The notes: generated by a model from the sequence alone, not told the origin. Counted from the stretch's first letter, positions 17,046 through 26,181 are shown. The stretch is DNA of 64,000 nt from Shimia isoporae (GCF_004346865.1 NZ_SMGR01000004.1:223657-287656); one strand, 5' to 3'. Made by a program: numbers and translations.

Positions 17046-18200
17046 TTACTGGCGCGACACCAGTTTCCAGCCGCCGTTTTCCACAACGGAGATTGTCACT
17101 TCGTCCACACCCTGGTGGTCGCCGGGGCCATATTTGACCTGTGCATCGGACAGCTCGTCATAGTAGTCGAGCGTTTCCATTGCCGCCTGGAAGCTTTCAT
17201 GGGTCAGATCGGGACCCGCTGCTTCAAGAGCGCGTACGACGGTGTCGGCTGCGGAATACCCCAGCATTGCAAAGCCGGAGGCAGGCTGGTCGTACTTGGC
17301 TTTGTAGTCCGCGATGAACTTGCCCGGAACTGGGTCACCTGCGCGGGAGTAGAGGTCTACCCAGCCAGCAGATGCATAAAGACCATCGGTCACACCGCCC
17401 GGAACCATTGCAACCGGCTCAAGGAAGCCTGCAGAGGTGTTCAGGAACTTCACATCTGTCCAGCCAAGCTTCTTGGCGGTGCCAACTACTGTGATACCCT
17501 GACGGACACCCAGCGCCATCGTGATCACGTCACAACCAGCAGACTTCAGCTTGGTCAAGGAACCGACAAAGTCCAGTTCGTCCGGCTTGTGTGTGGTCTC
17601 GCCACCAAGGGTCAGACCCAGAGAAGCGGTGACATCTTTGGTCGACTCGGCGATTTCCTTGCCGAAGTCGGACGGGATGTACATTGTGCAGATCTCTTTC
17701 GCGTCGAACTCGCTTGCGAGATACTTCACGCCAACCTGAACCTGATCCCAGTAGCTAGAGAAACCGATGAACTTGTTGTCGATCGGATCTTGCAGCATCT
17801 GGCGCGCAGCAGACAGCGGGCCAATGTTCGGGATGCCTTTTGGATCCAGCAGTTTGAAGCCTGCGATGTTCATCGGTGTGCCAAGCGACAGAACCATGCC
17901 AAATACTTTGTCGCGGTTCAGCAATTTGTTGTAGCCCTGCATGGCGCGCGGGATCTGGTAGCCGTTGTCCTCCACAACGAACTTGATCTGGCGGCCGTGC
18001 ACGCCACCTGCGGCGTTCACTTCGTCAAAGCGCATGTTGGCACCGTTCACGGCGGGCACACCCACCGCGGCAAAGATGCCGGACAGATCGTTCACCGAGC
18101 CGAACACCACCTCGGTGTCGGTCACACCTTGCGTTTCCGCAAAGGCCTGAGACGAAAGCGCCATGGCGCCTGCCGCAACTGCGGTCGTCAGTTTTTTCAT
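17046..18200 (-). CDS. LIV-type ABC transporter, periplasmic substrate-binding protein
   Basis: 384 residues. A signal peptide (1-21, cleavage after AFA) is followed by a Peripla_BP_6 domain: VTDTEVVFGSVNDLSGIFAAVG, NGANMRFDEVNAAGGVHGRQI, VVEDNGYQIPRAMQGYNKLL, and late YSAADTVVRALEAAG. It captures the ligand in the periplasm for the LivHMGF-type permease encoded upstream in the same operon. It is the last gene, behind an acyl-CoA synthetase, with GGGAGG before its ATG and a strong terminator after it. The ligand is not predictable from sequence; the neighbours favour a carboxylic acid over a branched-chain amino acid. Confidence 0.88.
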   Translation of the reverse strand: MKKLTTAVAAGAMALSSQAFAETQGVTDTEVVFGSVNDLSGIFAAVGVPAVNGANMRFDEVNAAGGVHGRQIKFVVEDNGYQIPRAMQGYNKLLNRDKVFGMVLSLGTPMNIAGFKLLDPKGIPNIGPLSAARQMLQDPIDNKFIGFSSYWDQVQVGVKYLASEFDAKEICTMYIPSDFGKEIAESTKDVTASLGLTLGGETTHKPDELDFVGSLTKLKSAGCDVITMALGVRQGITVVGTAKKLGWTDVKFLNTSAGFLEPVAMVPGGVTDGLYASAGWVDLYSRAGDPVPGKFIADYKAKYDQPASGFAMLGYSAADTVVRALEAAGPDLTHESFQAAMETLDYYDELSDAQVKYGPGDHQGVDEVTISVVENGGWKLVSRQ

Positions 18201-18247
18201 GTTTTCCTCCCGTTGGTTAAGTGGTCTTGAGCCACAATAAATTCAGC

Positions 18248-20131
18248 TTAGTACATTTCCTCGATAAGTCCCGCGTGTTTCTTCTCCACGAAGCTACGTT
18301 TCAGCTTCATGGTCGCGGTAAGTTCTTCGTCTTCCGCCGTCAGCAGAACGTTAATCAGGCGGAAATCCTTGATCTGTTCCACACGGGCAAAGTCTTTGTT
18401 GACCTCATCAACCTCCTTTTTGATGAGATCGACCACCTCCTGCGCTGCACAGAGCGAAGCGAAGTCGGAGAAGGGCACTTTGAGGTCCTGCGCATATTTC
18501 TCAACGTTTTCCTGATCAATCATGATCAGACAGGTGAGGTATTTACGCGCGTCACCAATCACCACAGCGTCAGAGATGTAGTGACTGAACTTCAAACGGC
18601 TTTCGATTTCCGCCGGAGTAATGTTTTTACCGCCGGCGGTGATGATGATGTCCTTGAGGCGGCCGGTAATCGAGACAAAGCCGTCTGTGTCAACCTTGCC
18701 GACGTCGCCAGTCCGAAGCCAGCCATCATCGGTGAAGGTTTCGGCGGTCTTTTCGTTGTTGCGCCAGTAGCCTTGAAAATTGTTCAGGCCAAAGGTCTGG
18801 ATTTCACCATCTTCGGCAATCCGCACCTGAAAACCGGGTACAGCTTTTCCTACCGTGCCGATCTTGTTGTCATCTGGCAGGTTAATCGAGGCCAAACCCG
18901 CGTTTTCAGTCATGCCATAGCCTTCGAGAAGCTGGACACCAATGGCCCAATACCACCGGATCAGATCCGGCGAAATCGGGGCTGCGCCGGTACCGCCACG
19001 GCGCATCTTATCCATACCAAGCATGCGTCGAAGGTTGCGCAGAACAAGGAAATCCCAGATCGCAAAGTTGATCTTGGTCCCCATCGGCACGGGCTTGCGT
19101 TCCAGCAGATAGTCGGCGCGCTTGAGGCCCGCTTTGACAGCAAGTTTGAAACAAAGACGCCCAATCGGAGTGGCTTCTTGTGACAGGACCAGAACACGGG
19201 AATAAATCTTTTCCCAAACGCGAGGCACAGCGGTGAAGTGTGCCGGCGAGACTTCCTGCAAGTTGTCAAAGACGGTTTCGGTGCTCTCCGCGAAGTTCAC
19301 GGTCGCCTTGCCGGCGATCGGAAAATAGGCCGACACATTGCGCTCAAGAATGTGACACAGCGGCAGAAAGCAGAGCTGTTCGTCATCATCGAAAGTAGGC
19401 AAGGCATGTGCGCCGGACACACAGCCGGAAATCACGTTTTCTTGGCTCAGCATCGCGCCTTTCGGCATTCCTGTGGTGCCGGACGTGTAGATTAATAGGC
19501 CCGTGTCGCCCGGCTCTGCCTTTGCAATTTCTTCCTCGAAGAAACCATGGTTCTCGGCTTCGAAAGCTTTGCCAGTGTCATAGAGTTCGTCGATGAACAC
19601 GCATTTCTCGTGACGCAGGTCATGCAGACCGTCTTCATCGAGAATAATGACCTTTACGACATGCTCTGCCTGGTCTTCAATTTCGAGAAACTTGTCGAGC
19701 TGCTCGTCATTCTCAACGAACAGGAAACGGCTGCCACTATCGCGTAGCAGGTATTCCAACTGGCTGGCTGAGTCGGTTGTGTAAACACCGGAGGCGATCC
19801 CGCCAACGCATTGGATGCCCATATCGGCGTAAAGCCATTCCTTCCGGTCCTCAGACAGGATTGAGACGACCTCGCCTCGCTCCATGCCCAAAGCTCGAAG
19901 GCCAAGGCCAATCCACTTCGCGTGGTTCCAATAGTCTTTCCACGTATAGCTTTGCCAGATGCCAAGATCTTTTTCGCGATGCGCGGTGCGCTCGCCCAAC
20001 TGTTCGCAGCGTTTCTGAAAGAGCGAAACCATTGTATCGCAACCATCAACCAGCGCAGGGCGTTGGCCCGGCGTGGCTGAAACGACAACGCCGTTGATCT
20101 CGATCTGGTCGGTATTTGTGTGCACGTTCAT
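18248..20131 (-). CDS. Long-chain acyl-CoA synthetase (AMP-binding)
   Basis: 627-residue ANL-superfamily ligase forming an acyl-AMP and then an acyl-CoA. Motifs are the P-loop YTSGTTGMPKGAML, A5 GYGMTENAG, A8 TGDVGKVDTDGFVSITGRLKD, and the A10 lysine region ELTATMKLKRSFV, all intact and of the bacterial long-chain (FadD15/ACSL-like) type. The start is the ATG at 20129-20131, 6 nt after GGAGGAG; upstream in-frame codons run into livF and are rejected. It lies between livF and the solute-binding protein of a LIV-type importer and downstream of two acyl-CoA dehydrogenases, which suggests activation of the imported acid. Confidence 0.9.
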   Translation of the reverse strand: MNVHTNTDQIEINGVVVSATPGQRPALVDGCDTMVSLFQKRCEQLGERTAHREKDLGIWQSYTWKDYWNHAKWIGLGLRALGMERGEVVSILSEDRKEWLYADMGIQCVGGIASGVYTTDSASQLEYLLRDSGSRFLFVENDEQLDKFLEIEDQAEHVVKVIILDEDGLHDLRHEKCVFIDELYDTGKAFEAENHGFFEEEIAKAEPGDTGLLIYTSGTTGMPKGAMLSQENVISGCVSGAHALPTFDDDEQLCFLPLCHILERNVSAYFPIAGKATVNFAESTETVFDNLQEVSPAHFTAVPRVWEKIYSRVLVLSQEATPIGRLCFKLAVKAGLKRADYLLERKPVPMGTKINFAIWDFLVLRNLRRMLGMDKMRRGGTGAAPISPDLIRWYWAIGVQLLEGYGMTENAGLASINLPDDNKIGTVGKAVPGFQVRIAEDGEIQTFGLNNFQGYWRNNEKTAETFTDDGWLRTGDVGKVDTDGFVSITGRLKDIIITAGGKNITPAEIESRLKFSHYISDAVVIGDARKYLTCLIMIDQENVEKYAQDLKVPFSDFASLCAAQEVVDLIKKEVDEVNKDFARVEQIKDFRLINVLLTAEDEELTATMKLKRSFVEKKHAGLIEEMY

Positions 20132-20153
20132 TGCATCTCCTCCCTGCGTCCGA

Positions 20154-20927
20154 TCAACGCCAAGTCTTCTTGCGTTTCCAGCGGCGCTCGCCGCGCGCGC
20201 CTTCTTCCTGATGACCAAGATAGAAGGACTTAATATCCTCACTTTCCATCAGGCGATCAGCCGTATCGTCCATTACGATACGGCCGACTTCCATCACGTA
20301 GCCGACATCGGCGAGTTCCAACGCCACCTTGGCATTCTGCTCCACCAACATCATGGTCACGCCTTCATCTTTGTTAAGGCGTTTGAGGATCGCGAAGATC
20401 TCCTGAACAAGAAGTGGGGATAGGCCAAGGGACGGTTCATCGAGCAGCATGATCTTCGGGCGCAACATCAGGCCACGACCAATCGCGAGCATCTGCTGCT
20501 GACCACCTGACAGCGTGCCGGCCTCCTGATTGCGGCGCTCGGCCAAAATCGGGAAGTAGTCGAACACCATCTCCCGGTCTTTCTCGATTTCGGCTTTGTC
20601 GGACCGTGTGTATGCCCCCAACGACAGGTTTTCATCTACTGTCAGAAGTGGAAAGACCTCGCGGCCTTCGGGCACATGAACGATTCCCTCGCCAACGACC
20701 CTGTGCGGTTCCATCCCCTGAATTTCGCGACCTTCAAAAATCACCTGACCTTTTTCCGGATCCATAATGCCAGAGATGGTTTTTAGGAGTGTGGACTTTC
20801 CGGCGCCATTGGCTCCGAGCACAGTCACCACCTGGCCCTTTTCAACCTTCAAAGACACGCCACGGATTGCCATGATAGGTCCGTAGAAGCTTTCGATGTT
20901 TTTGATATCAAGTACGGTTTCGGCCAT
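20154..20927 (-). CDS. LIV-type ABC transporter ATP-binding protein (LivF-like)
   Basis: 257-residue ATPase: Walker A GANGAGKST, signature LSGGQQQM, Walker B IMLLDEPS and an H-loop replaced by EQN (MLVEQNAKVA), typical of LivF. The extended basic C-terminus (RGERRWKRKKTW) is seen in family members linked to acyl-CoA synthetases. Its ATG shares one base with the stop of the livG-like gene (TAATG). With LivG it energises uptake through LivH/LivM. Confidence 0.9.
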   Translation of the reverse strand: MAETVLDIKNIESFYGPIMAIRGVSLKVEKGQVVTVLGANGAGKSTLLKTISGIMDPEKGQVIFEGREIQGMEPHRVVGEGIVHVPEGREVFPLLTVDENLSLGAYTRSDKAEIEKDREMVFDYFPILAERRNQEAGTLSGGQQQMLAIGRGLMLRPKIMLLDEPSLGLSPLLVQEIFAILKRLNKDEGVTMMLVEQNAKVALELADVGYVMEVGRIVMDDTADRLMESEDIKSFYLGHQEEGARGERRWKRKKTWR

Positions 20928-21697
20928 TATGCTGCTCCCGCACCAAGATAGGCTTCGATCACGGCAGGATCGGATTGAACCTGTGCCGGCGTACCTTCGG
21001 CCAGTTTGGCCCCGTCTGCGAGTGCAAGCACGCGGTCGGAAACGCCGCTTACCAGCCCCATATCATGTTCCACCATCAATACGGTGATCCCCATCTGTTT
21101 GCGGATGTCGTCAATCCACCACCGCATGTCTTGTGTTTCTTCTACCGAAAGTCCGGAAGCCGGTTCGTCCAGCAACAGCAGGCGCGGACCAGAGGCCAGC
21201 GCGCGGCCAAGTTCGACAACTTTGCGCACACCGTAAGGCAAGCCCGCGATCATTTTGTCGCGATAGGGTTGCAAGTCGAGGAAATCGATGACTTCTTCGA
21301 CCGCTTCTCGGTGATGCTTCTCTTCGCGCCGCGCTTTGGAGGTGAACAGCATTTCCTGCAACAAGTTGGTCTGGCGATGGCGATGCCGGCCGACCAGAAG
21401 GTTTTGCAGCACCGTCGCATGGTCAAACAGCTCGATGTTCTGGAAGGTACGGGCAATTCCGAGATCGGCCACCGAGTCCGCCTTTAGGTCCAGTAGGTTG
21501 TTGCCGTCGAACGAAATCGAGCCGGCATAAGGATCGTAGAACCGTGAGATCAGGTTGAACACGGTGGATTTGCCTGCCCCGTTCGGTCCGACGATGGCGT
21601 AAACTTCGCCTTCCTCCACCGAAAAAGTCAGGTCATTTACGGCCACGACGCCACCAAACTTGAGCGTCGCGTTTTTGATTTCCAGCAGGTTGCTCAT
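20927..21697 (-). CDS. LIV-type ABC transporter ATP-binding protein (LivG-like)
   Basis: 256-residue ATPase. Walker A GPNGAGKST, the LivG-specific GIARTFQNIELF (Q-loop), the reworked signature GVRKVVELGRALA in place of LSGG, Walker B LLLLDEPASGLS and the switch histidine in MLVEHDM are all visible. Start and stop overlap the neighbouring livM- and livF-like genes by 4 and 1 nt, indicating tight translational coupling. Confidence 0.9.
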   Translation of the reverse strand: MSNLLEIKNATLKFGGVVAVNDLTFSVEEGEVYAIVGPNGAGKSTVFNLISRFYDPYAGSISFDGNNLLDLKADSVADLGIARTFQNIELFDHATVLQNLLVGRHRHRQTNLLQEMLFTSKARREEKHHREAVEEVIDFLDLQPYRDKMIAGLPYGVRKVVELGRALASGPRLLLLDEPASGLSVEETQDMRWWIDDIRKQMGITVLMVEHDMGLVSGVSDRVLALADGAKLAEGTPAQVQSDPAVIEAYLGAGAA

Positions 21698-22779
21698 CTC
21701 AGGCGCTCCGTCTTCAAGTAGCTCTTCTGGCGCTTAAACATGTCCTTGCGCGCAAAGGGGAACAGTTCGAACCAAATGCGGATTTTCATCCAGCGGCCGT
21801 AAATGCCCATTGGTTCAAACAGGATGAAGAGGATCAGGATCATACCGAACACGCCGGTTTCCAGACCGGGAATGGCGACGCCGCCGCCAATGACGGTTTC
21901 TTTGGCGATCGATAGGAACTGCGGCAGGAAGGCCACCACCACTGCGCCGAAGAACGCGCCGTGGATGGAGCCAAGGCCGCCGATTACAATCATCATCAGA
22001 AGTGTGATGGAGATAACGATGTTGAACGTTTCGTTGTTGAACGCGCCCGAATAGAAGCCCATCAAAGCGCCTGCCAAACCGGTAATGGCGCAGGAAATGC
22101 CAAACGAGATTGCCTTGGTCTTAGCGATGTGAACACCCATTGCTGTGGCTGAGACTTCACTGTCACGGACGGCAGCGAAAGCTCGTCCAAGTGGCGAGCG
22201 CAGTATGTTGCGATAGGCCAGCGTGCAGAGGATCGTCACGGCCAGCACCAGCCAATAGAAACGATCCGGTGTCGTCCAGCGTTCGATCTCGATGCCGAAG
22301 ATGTTGATCATGGGGGCAAACTTGCCTGAAACGCCGTCAGTAATCGGCTCCATAAGGACGATGATGTCATCCGCGAGGATCGACAGGGCAATTGTCGCAA
22401 TTGCCAAGTAGATGCCGTGCAGACGTATTGCGGGGATGGCAATGATGGTACCCACAACACCGGTCAAGAAACCTGCAGCGGGGAAAGCGATCAGGAAGGG
22501 CCATCCTTGCTCCATGAAGATTACGCAAGAGTAACATCCAAGCGCCAGGAAAGCCGCATGACCAAGAGAGGCTTGCCCAGTTTGGCCGGTTAGCATCATC
22601 AGGCCAAGACCTGCGATTGCCCAGATCAGGACGTTTGTGACCTCACCCAGATAAAAATCATCAATCAGCCAAGGCAACACGACCGCGATAAAAATCAGGC
22701 TCGCGTAGACGAAGAAGCTCCACCAGTCCGGAAACAACCGGATGTCGTGCTCATAAGATGTTTTGAAGTGTATACGCAT
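21694..22779 (-). CDS. LIV-type ABC transporter permease (LivM-like)
   Basis: 361-residue inner-membrane permease with about eight to ten hydrophobic segments. The LivM-type signature GQTGQASLGHAAFLALGCY lies at about 64-82 and the cytoplasmic EAA-like coupling loop NILRSPLGRAFAAVRDSEVSATAMG at about 190-214. The C-terminus carries a basic cytoplasmic tail (FARKDMFKRQKSYLKT). GAGG precedes its ATG, 5 nt after the livH-like stop. It forms the pore with the LivH-like subunit. Confidence 0.9.
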   Translation of the reverse strand: MRIHFKTSYEHDIRLFPDWWSFFVYASLIFIAVVLPWLIDDFYLGEVTNVLIWAIAGLGLMMLTGQTGQASLGHAAFLALGCYSCVIFMEQGWPFLIAFPAAGFLTGVVGTIIAIPAIRLHGIYLAIATIALSILADDIIVLMEPITDGVSGKFAPMINIFGIEIERWTTPDRFYWLVLAVTILCTLAYRNILRSPLGRAFAAVRDSEVSATAMGVHIAKTKAISFGISCAITGLAGALMGFYSGAFNNETFNIVISITLLMMIVIGGLGSIHGAFFGAVVVAFLPQFLSIAKETVIGGGVAIPGLETGVFGMILILFILFEPMGIYGRWMKIRIWFELFPFARKDMFKRQKSYLKTERLR

Positions 22780-22784
22780 GAGCC

Positions 22785-23660
22785 TCAGACCTTCTTGGTG
22801 CGGACCTGGCTGAACAGGCCGTGCGGACGGAAGACAAGCACGAAGAGCAAGAGCGCGTAGGGTGCGATCTGGCTGTATCCGGCAGGGAAATAGTAGGAGG
22901 CGAAAGGTTCGATTACTCCAACGATCAGGCCGCCCATAAGTGCGCCCGGGAGCGATCCGAAGCCACCGATCACCGCAGCTGCAAAGGCCTTGATGCCAAG
23001 AAGACCAGCGTTCGGATCAATCGCACCCTTGGAAGCAAAGAGGATGCCGGCAACAGCAGCAACTGCGCCAGACAGACCCCAGATCATGCCCTGCACCCGC
23101 TTTACCGGGATGCCCATAAAATAAGCCGCCATCTGGTTCTGCGACGCCGCTTGCATCGCAAGACCCAGTTTTGTGCGTTGGAAGAACTGGTAGAGGAAGA
23201 AGGTCAGCAGAACGGTCACGACGATAACTGCAACATCCGCGCGGCCAAGCACCAGGCCACCAATGTTGATGTCCCCGATGGCCAGCGGGCTTTCCAGCGT
23301 TTGCGGCTCGTGCGTCCAGATTAGACCTGCAACGAAGCGGATCACAAAGCCCAGCGCGATGGTCAGGATCACCACTGCGGTTTGGCTTTGACCAAACAGA
23401 TGACGCAGAACAAAGAAATCCAGCAGGTAGCCCAGCACCGCCATAATGGCGATTGCAAGCGGAGCTGCGACCCAGAACGGCAGTCCCATGTAGTGAGCAT
23501 TCGTTAGGCCCAAAGTGATAAAGGCGCCAAGCATCATAAAGTCGCCTTGGGCGAAATTCACTTGCTCAGTCGCCTTGTAAATCAGCACGAAGCCAAGCGC
23601 GATCAGGCCATAAACACAGCCGTTCGCAAGCCCGCTGACGAGCAGTTGCAAAACTTCCAA
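22785..23660 (-). CDS. LIV-type ABC transporter permease (LivH-like)
   Basis: 291-residue inner-membrane permease. Family motifs are SGLANGCVYGLIALGFVLIYKATEQVNFAQGDFMMLG near the start, QRTKLGLAMQAASQNQMAAYFMGI (ATPase-coupling loop) and FGSLPGALMGGLIVGV. The start is assigned to the TTG at 23658-23660, which lies 5 nt after GGGAGG and gives the family N-terminus (MEVLQLLVSGL); the in-frame ATG at 23690 would put the ribosome-binding site inside the gene. A 13-bp perfect inverted repeat lies about 120 nt upstream. Confidence 0.88.
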   Translation of the reverse strand: MEVLQLLVSGLANGCVYGLIALGFVLIYKATEQVNFAQGDFMMLGAFITLGLTNAHYMGLPFWVAAPLAIAIMAVLGYLLDFFVLRHLFGQSQTAVVILTIALGFVIRFVAGLIWTHEPQTLESPLAIGDINIGGLVLGRADVAVIVVTVLLTFFLYQFFQRTKLGLAMQAASQNQMAAYFMGIPVKRVQGMIWGLSGAVAAVAGILFASKGAIDPNAGLLGIKAFAAAVIGGFGSLPGALMGGLIVGVIEPFASYYFPAGYSQIAPYALLLFVLVFRPHGLFSQVRTKKV

Positions 23661-23777
23661 TTTTTCCTCCCATTGCCGGTTTTCCGGCATTTATTGACGG
23701 TCAGTGTTCCGACCTGCCCCCCTTGCGTCAAGCGCGGCGGCCCCTCCATTGGCCGTCGCGCCGTTACGTCACGTGAT

Positions 23778-23807
23778 ATTGCCGTTTACGTTTCCGTAAA
23801 CGGCAAT
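23778..23807. repeat. Perfect 13-bp inverted repeat upstream of the livH-like gene
   Basis: ATTGCCGTTTACG (23778-23790), loop TTTC, CGTAAACGGCAAT (23795-23807). It begins 3 nt after the stop of the acyl-CoA dehydrogenase at 23811 and lies 118 nt before the livH-like start. No T run follows on either strand, so it is not a standard terminator. It could be an operator for an internal promoter or an mRNA-processing hairpin. Confidence 0.6.
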
Positions 23808-23810
23808 TTG

Positions 23811-24926
23811 TCAGAGTCCGCGGTGCCTCAGCAGCCACTCAGTATGATGTCCTGCATCGCCCAAGAATTCAGCAAGTGCCCGATCGCGCTTCATAAACAG
23901 TCCAAGATCCATTTCGTCTGTCATGCCAATTCCGCCGTGCATCTGCACGCCTTCCTCGGTTGCCTGACGCCCAACACGAGCAGCCTTTGCCTTGGCGGCG
24001 CGGGTCAATGCGTCCGCGTCTTCGCGACCTTGGTCCAGTGCGACAAGCGCCTCAGCCACGAGCGACGACGTTTGCTCGAGTTCGCAATAGAGGTCCGCAG
24101 CGCGATGCTGCAACGTCTGGAACATGCCAATCAACACTCCGAATTGTTTGCGTGTCCGCAGGTACTCGAATGTCTGTTCCGCTGCGGCTTTGGCCACACC
24201 AAGCTGTTCCGCAGCCGCGACCGCCCGACCCGCTTGAAGGGCTGCGTTCAGTGCTTCTTCTGCTGACTCGCCTTCAGCGATTACCGACTCCAGCGGAACT
24301 TTCACGTCGTCCAGAGAGACAACCGCGGCATTGCGGTGATCCAGCATGACTTGAGACGTCACCGACACGCCCGCAATTTGCGGATCAACCAGGGCCAAGA
24401 CCAGTGAATCTCCGTCTTTGGCAACGACGATCAGGCGGTCAGCTTCGACACCGTCCACCACAAAAGACTTGCGACCATTCAACGTAAAGCCATCTGCCCC
24501 TTTCGAGGCCGTTGTCGCGATGCTCTTCGGGCGATGCTTGGCGCCTTCCTCCAGGGCCAAAGCAATCACGGCTTCGCCACCCGCGATGCGCGGTCCCCAT
24601 TGTGCAAGCGCCTCACCGCCAGCATGACGGAGAAGGGTCGCCGACAGTACAGCCGTTGAAATGAAAGGACCCGCGGTCAGGTTCTTGCCCATTTCCTCGG
24701 CGATCAGTCCTGCCGCGCGAAAGCCAAAATCGGCGCCTTCTACCTCTTCAGGCAGGACAATTCCCATCCAACCCATTTCTGCCATCTCACCCAGGATCGC
24801 TTTGTCGTATCCGAGAGTAGATCCGCTATCCCGCAGCGCTCGAAAGGTCGTAATTGGGTGTGATTTTGCGAGCAAACCGGAGGCGCTTTCGGCCACCATG
24901 CCCATATCTTCGTTCAGAATTTCCAT
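23811..24926 (-). CDS. Acyl-CoA dehydrogenase family protein (probable partner subunit)
   Basis: 371-residue acyl-CoA dehydrogenase-fold protein. The C-terminal half keeps FAD/adenine-contact motifs (LRTRKQFGVLIGMFQTLQHRAAD and QMHGGIGMTDEMDL), but the N-terminal flavin loop that normally reads EPxAGSD is replaced by LEEGAKHRP. It starts 10 nt after the larger acyl-CoA dehydrogenase, which shows the opposite pattern, so the two probably form one heteromeric enzyme. GAAGGAAG precedes the ATG. Such pairs are known for oxidising CoA thioesters of bulky side chains; the substrate here is open. Confidence 0.85.
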   Translation of the reverse strand: MEILNEDMGMVAESASGLLAKSHPITTFRALRDSGSTLGYDKAILGEMAEMGWMGIVLPEEVEGADFGFRAAGLIAEEMGKNLTAGPFISTAVLSATLLRHAGGEALAQWGPRIAGGEAVIALALEEGAKHRPKSIATTASKGADGFTLNGRKSFVVDGVEADRLIVVAKDGDSLVLALVDPQIAGVSVTSQVMLDHRNAAVVSLDDVKVPLESVIAEGESAEEALNAALQAGRAVAAAEQLGVAKAAAEQTFEYLRTRKQFGVLIGMFQTLQHRAADLYCELEQTSSLVAEALVALDQGREDADALTRAAKAKAARVGRQATEEGVQMHGGIGMTDEMDLGLFMKRDRALAEFLGDAGHHTEWLLRHRGL

Positions 24927-24936
24927 GACGCTTCCT

Positions 24937-26118
24937 TCACCCGGGCATCTTGAGAATGGCTTTGGACAGGATCGACAACATCACTTCGGATGTGCCGCCT
25001 TCGATGCTGTTGGCTTTGGAGCGCAACCAGTCTTTCGCAGCCTGACCTGCGTCGTTGGATGCGCCTTCCCAGACCAGATCGTTGGCTCCACCGGCGCCGA
25101 CGCGTAGCGATTGGCGACGCTTGTTGAGCTCTGTTCCAAGATATTTTAGTTCAGCCGACCGCGCACCCAGTTCGTTGCCGGCGCGCATGTAGGCGCGCGT
25201 CATCGCGACATGGGCATCAAAAGCCATTTCGTCGACAAGAAAGGCACCCAGTTCGGCCCTCATCATCGGGTCATCCAGCCGCCCACTTTCGTCGAGGCCG
25301 ATTGCCTCTACCGCATCCGATACCAAATCTGATTTCGCAAAAATTGCAGAATCCGAGCCGCCAATCATCTCGCGTTCGTGGGTCAGAAGGTACTTGGCAA
25401 TCGTCCAACCTTGACCGCGCTCGCCGACGATTTGTTCCGAAGGTACTTTGACCGCATCAAAGAATGTCTCGCAGAAAGGAGAGGCGCCGGAGATCAGTTT
25501 GATCGGTTTGGTGCTAACTCCTTCGCTTTCCATGTCAAACAAAAGGAAAGAGATGCCAGTGTGTTTCTTTTCATCCGGTTCGGTACGCACCAGGCAGAAG
25601 ATCCAGTCAGCCTTGTCTGCATAAGACGTCCAGATTTTTTGACCCGTGACCTCGAAGTGGTCGCCCTTGTCTTCGCCTTTGGTCTGAAGGCTCGCGAGGT
25701 CGGATCCGGCTCCCGGTTCGGAGTAGCCCTGACACCAGCGAATCTCGCCGCGTGCGATCTGTGGCAAATAGTGACGTTTCTGTTCTTCGGAACCGAACTG
25801 CAGTAGCGCGGGGCCCAGCATCCATATCCCGAAGCTTTGCAGCGGCGGGCGGGCGTTGATGCGGCGCATTTCTTCGGCGAGCACTTTTTGTTCAGGGCCG
25901 CTCAGGCCACCTCCGCCATACTCCTTGGGCCACGCGGGCACTGTCCAGCCGCGTTCCGCGTTTGCTTGAAGCCATTGCTTCTGCGCAGGCGAACTGAACT
26001 CGAACTTACGTCCGCCCCAGCAAATGTCGTCTTCACCCATTGGTTCGCGCATCTCCGGCGGGCAATTCTTTTCCAGCCACGCACGCGTCTCTTCCCGGAA
26101 CTGTTCCAGGTCCGTCAT
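24937..26118 (-). CDS. Acyl-CoA dehydrogenase
   Basis: 393-residue flavoprotein, first gene of the operon. It contains WAKEYGGGGLSGPEQ, the flavin loop GYSEPGAGSDLAS, GQKIWTSYADKADW and C-terminal SIEGGTSEVML, but lacks the R-x-QFG and HGGIGMT segments present in the next gene. It should introduce an alpha,beta double bond into an acyl-CoA, passing electrons to ETF. The start is the ATG at 26116-26118 behind GGGAGG; an in-frame ATG at 26220 lies in the operator region and is rejected. It is divergent from a TetR regulator. Confidence 0.9.
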   Translation of the reverse strand: MTDLEQFREETRAWLEKNCPPEMREPMGEDDICWGGRKFEFSSPAQKQWLQANAERGWTVPAWPKEYGGGGLSGPEQKVLAEEMRRINARPPLQSFGIWMLGPALLQFGSEEQKRHYLPQIARGEIRWCQGYSEPGAGSDLASLQTKGEDKGDHFEVTGQKIWTSYADKADWIFCLVRTEPDEKKHTGISFLLFDMESEGVSTKPIKLISGASPFCETFFDAVKVPSEQIVGERGQGWTIAKYLLTHEREMIGGSDSAIFAKSDLVSDAVEAIGLDESGRLDDPMMRAELGAFLVDEMAFDAHVAMTRAYMRAGNELGARSAELKYLGTELNKRRQSLRVGAGGANDLVWEGASNDAGQAAKDWLRSKANSIEGGTSEVMLSILSKAILKMPG

Positions 26119-26181
26119 CTTGATTTTCCTCCCTGCCGCAATACCCGTCGCAAGGCATTGGCGTTGCATGACTGATGGAAA

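Noticed and set aside
17037..19183. Two long rightward open frames (about 397 and 320 codons)
   Set aside because: They lie antisense to the solute-binding protein and acyl-CoA synthetase genes; no ribosome-binding site or domain.
23778..23807. Rho-independent terminator after the acyl-CoA dehydrogenase
   Set aside because: The stem is strong, but no T run follows on the minus strand and the downstream transporter genes fit the same operon.
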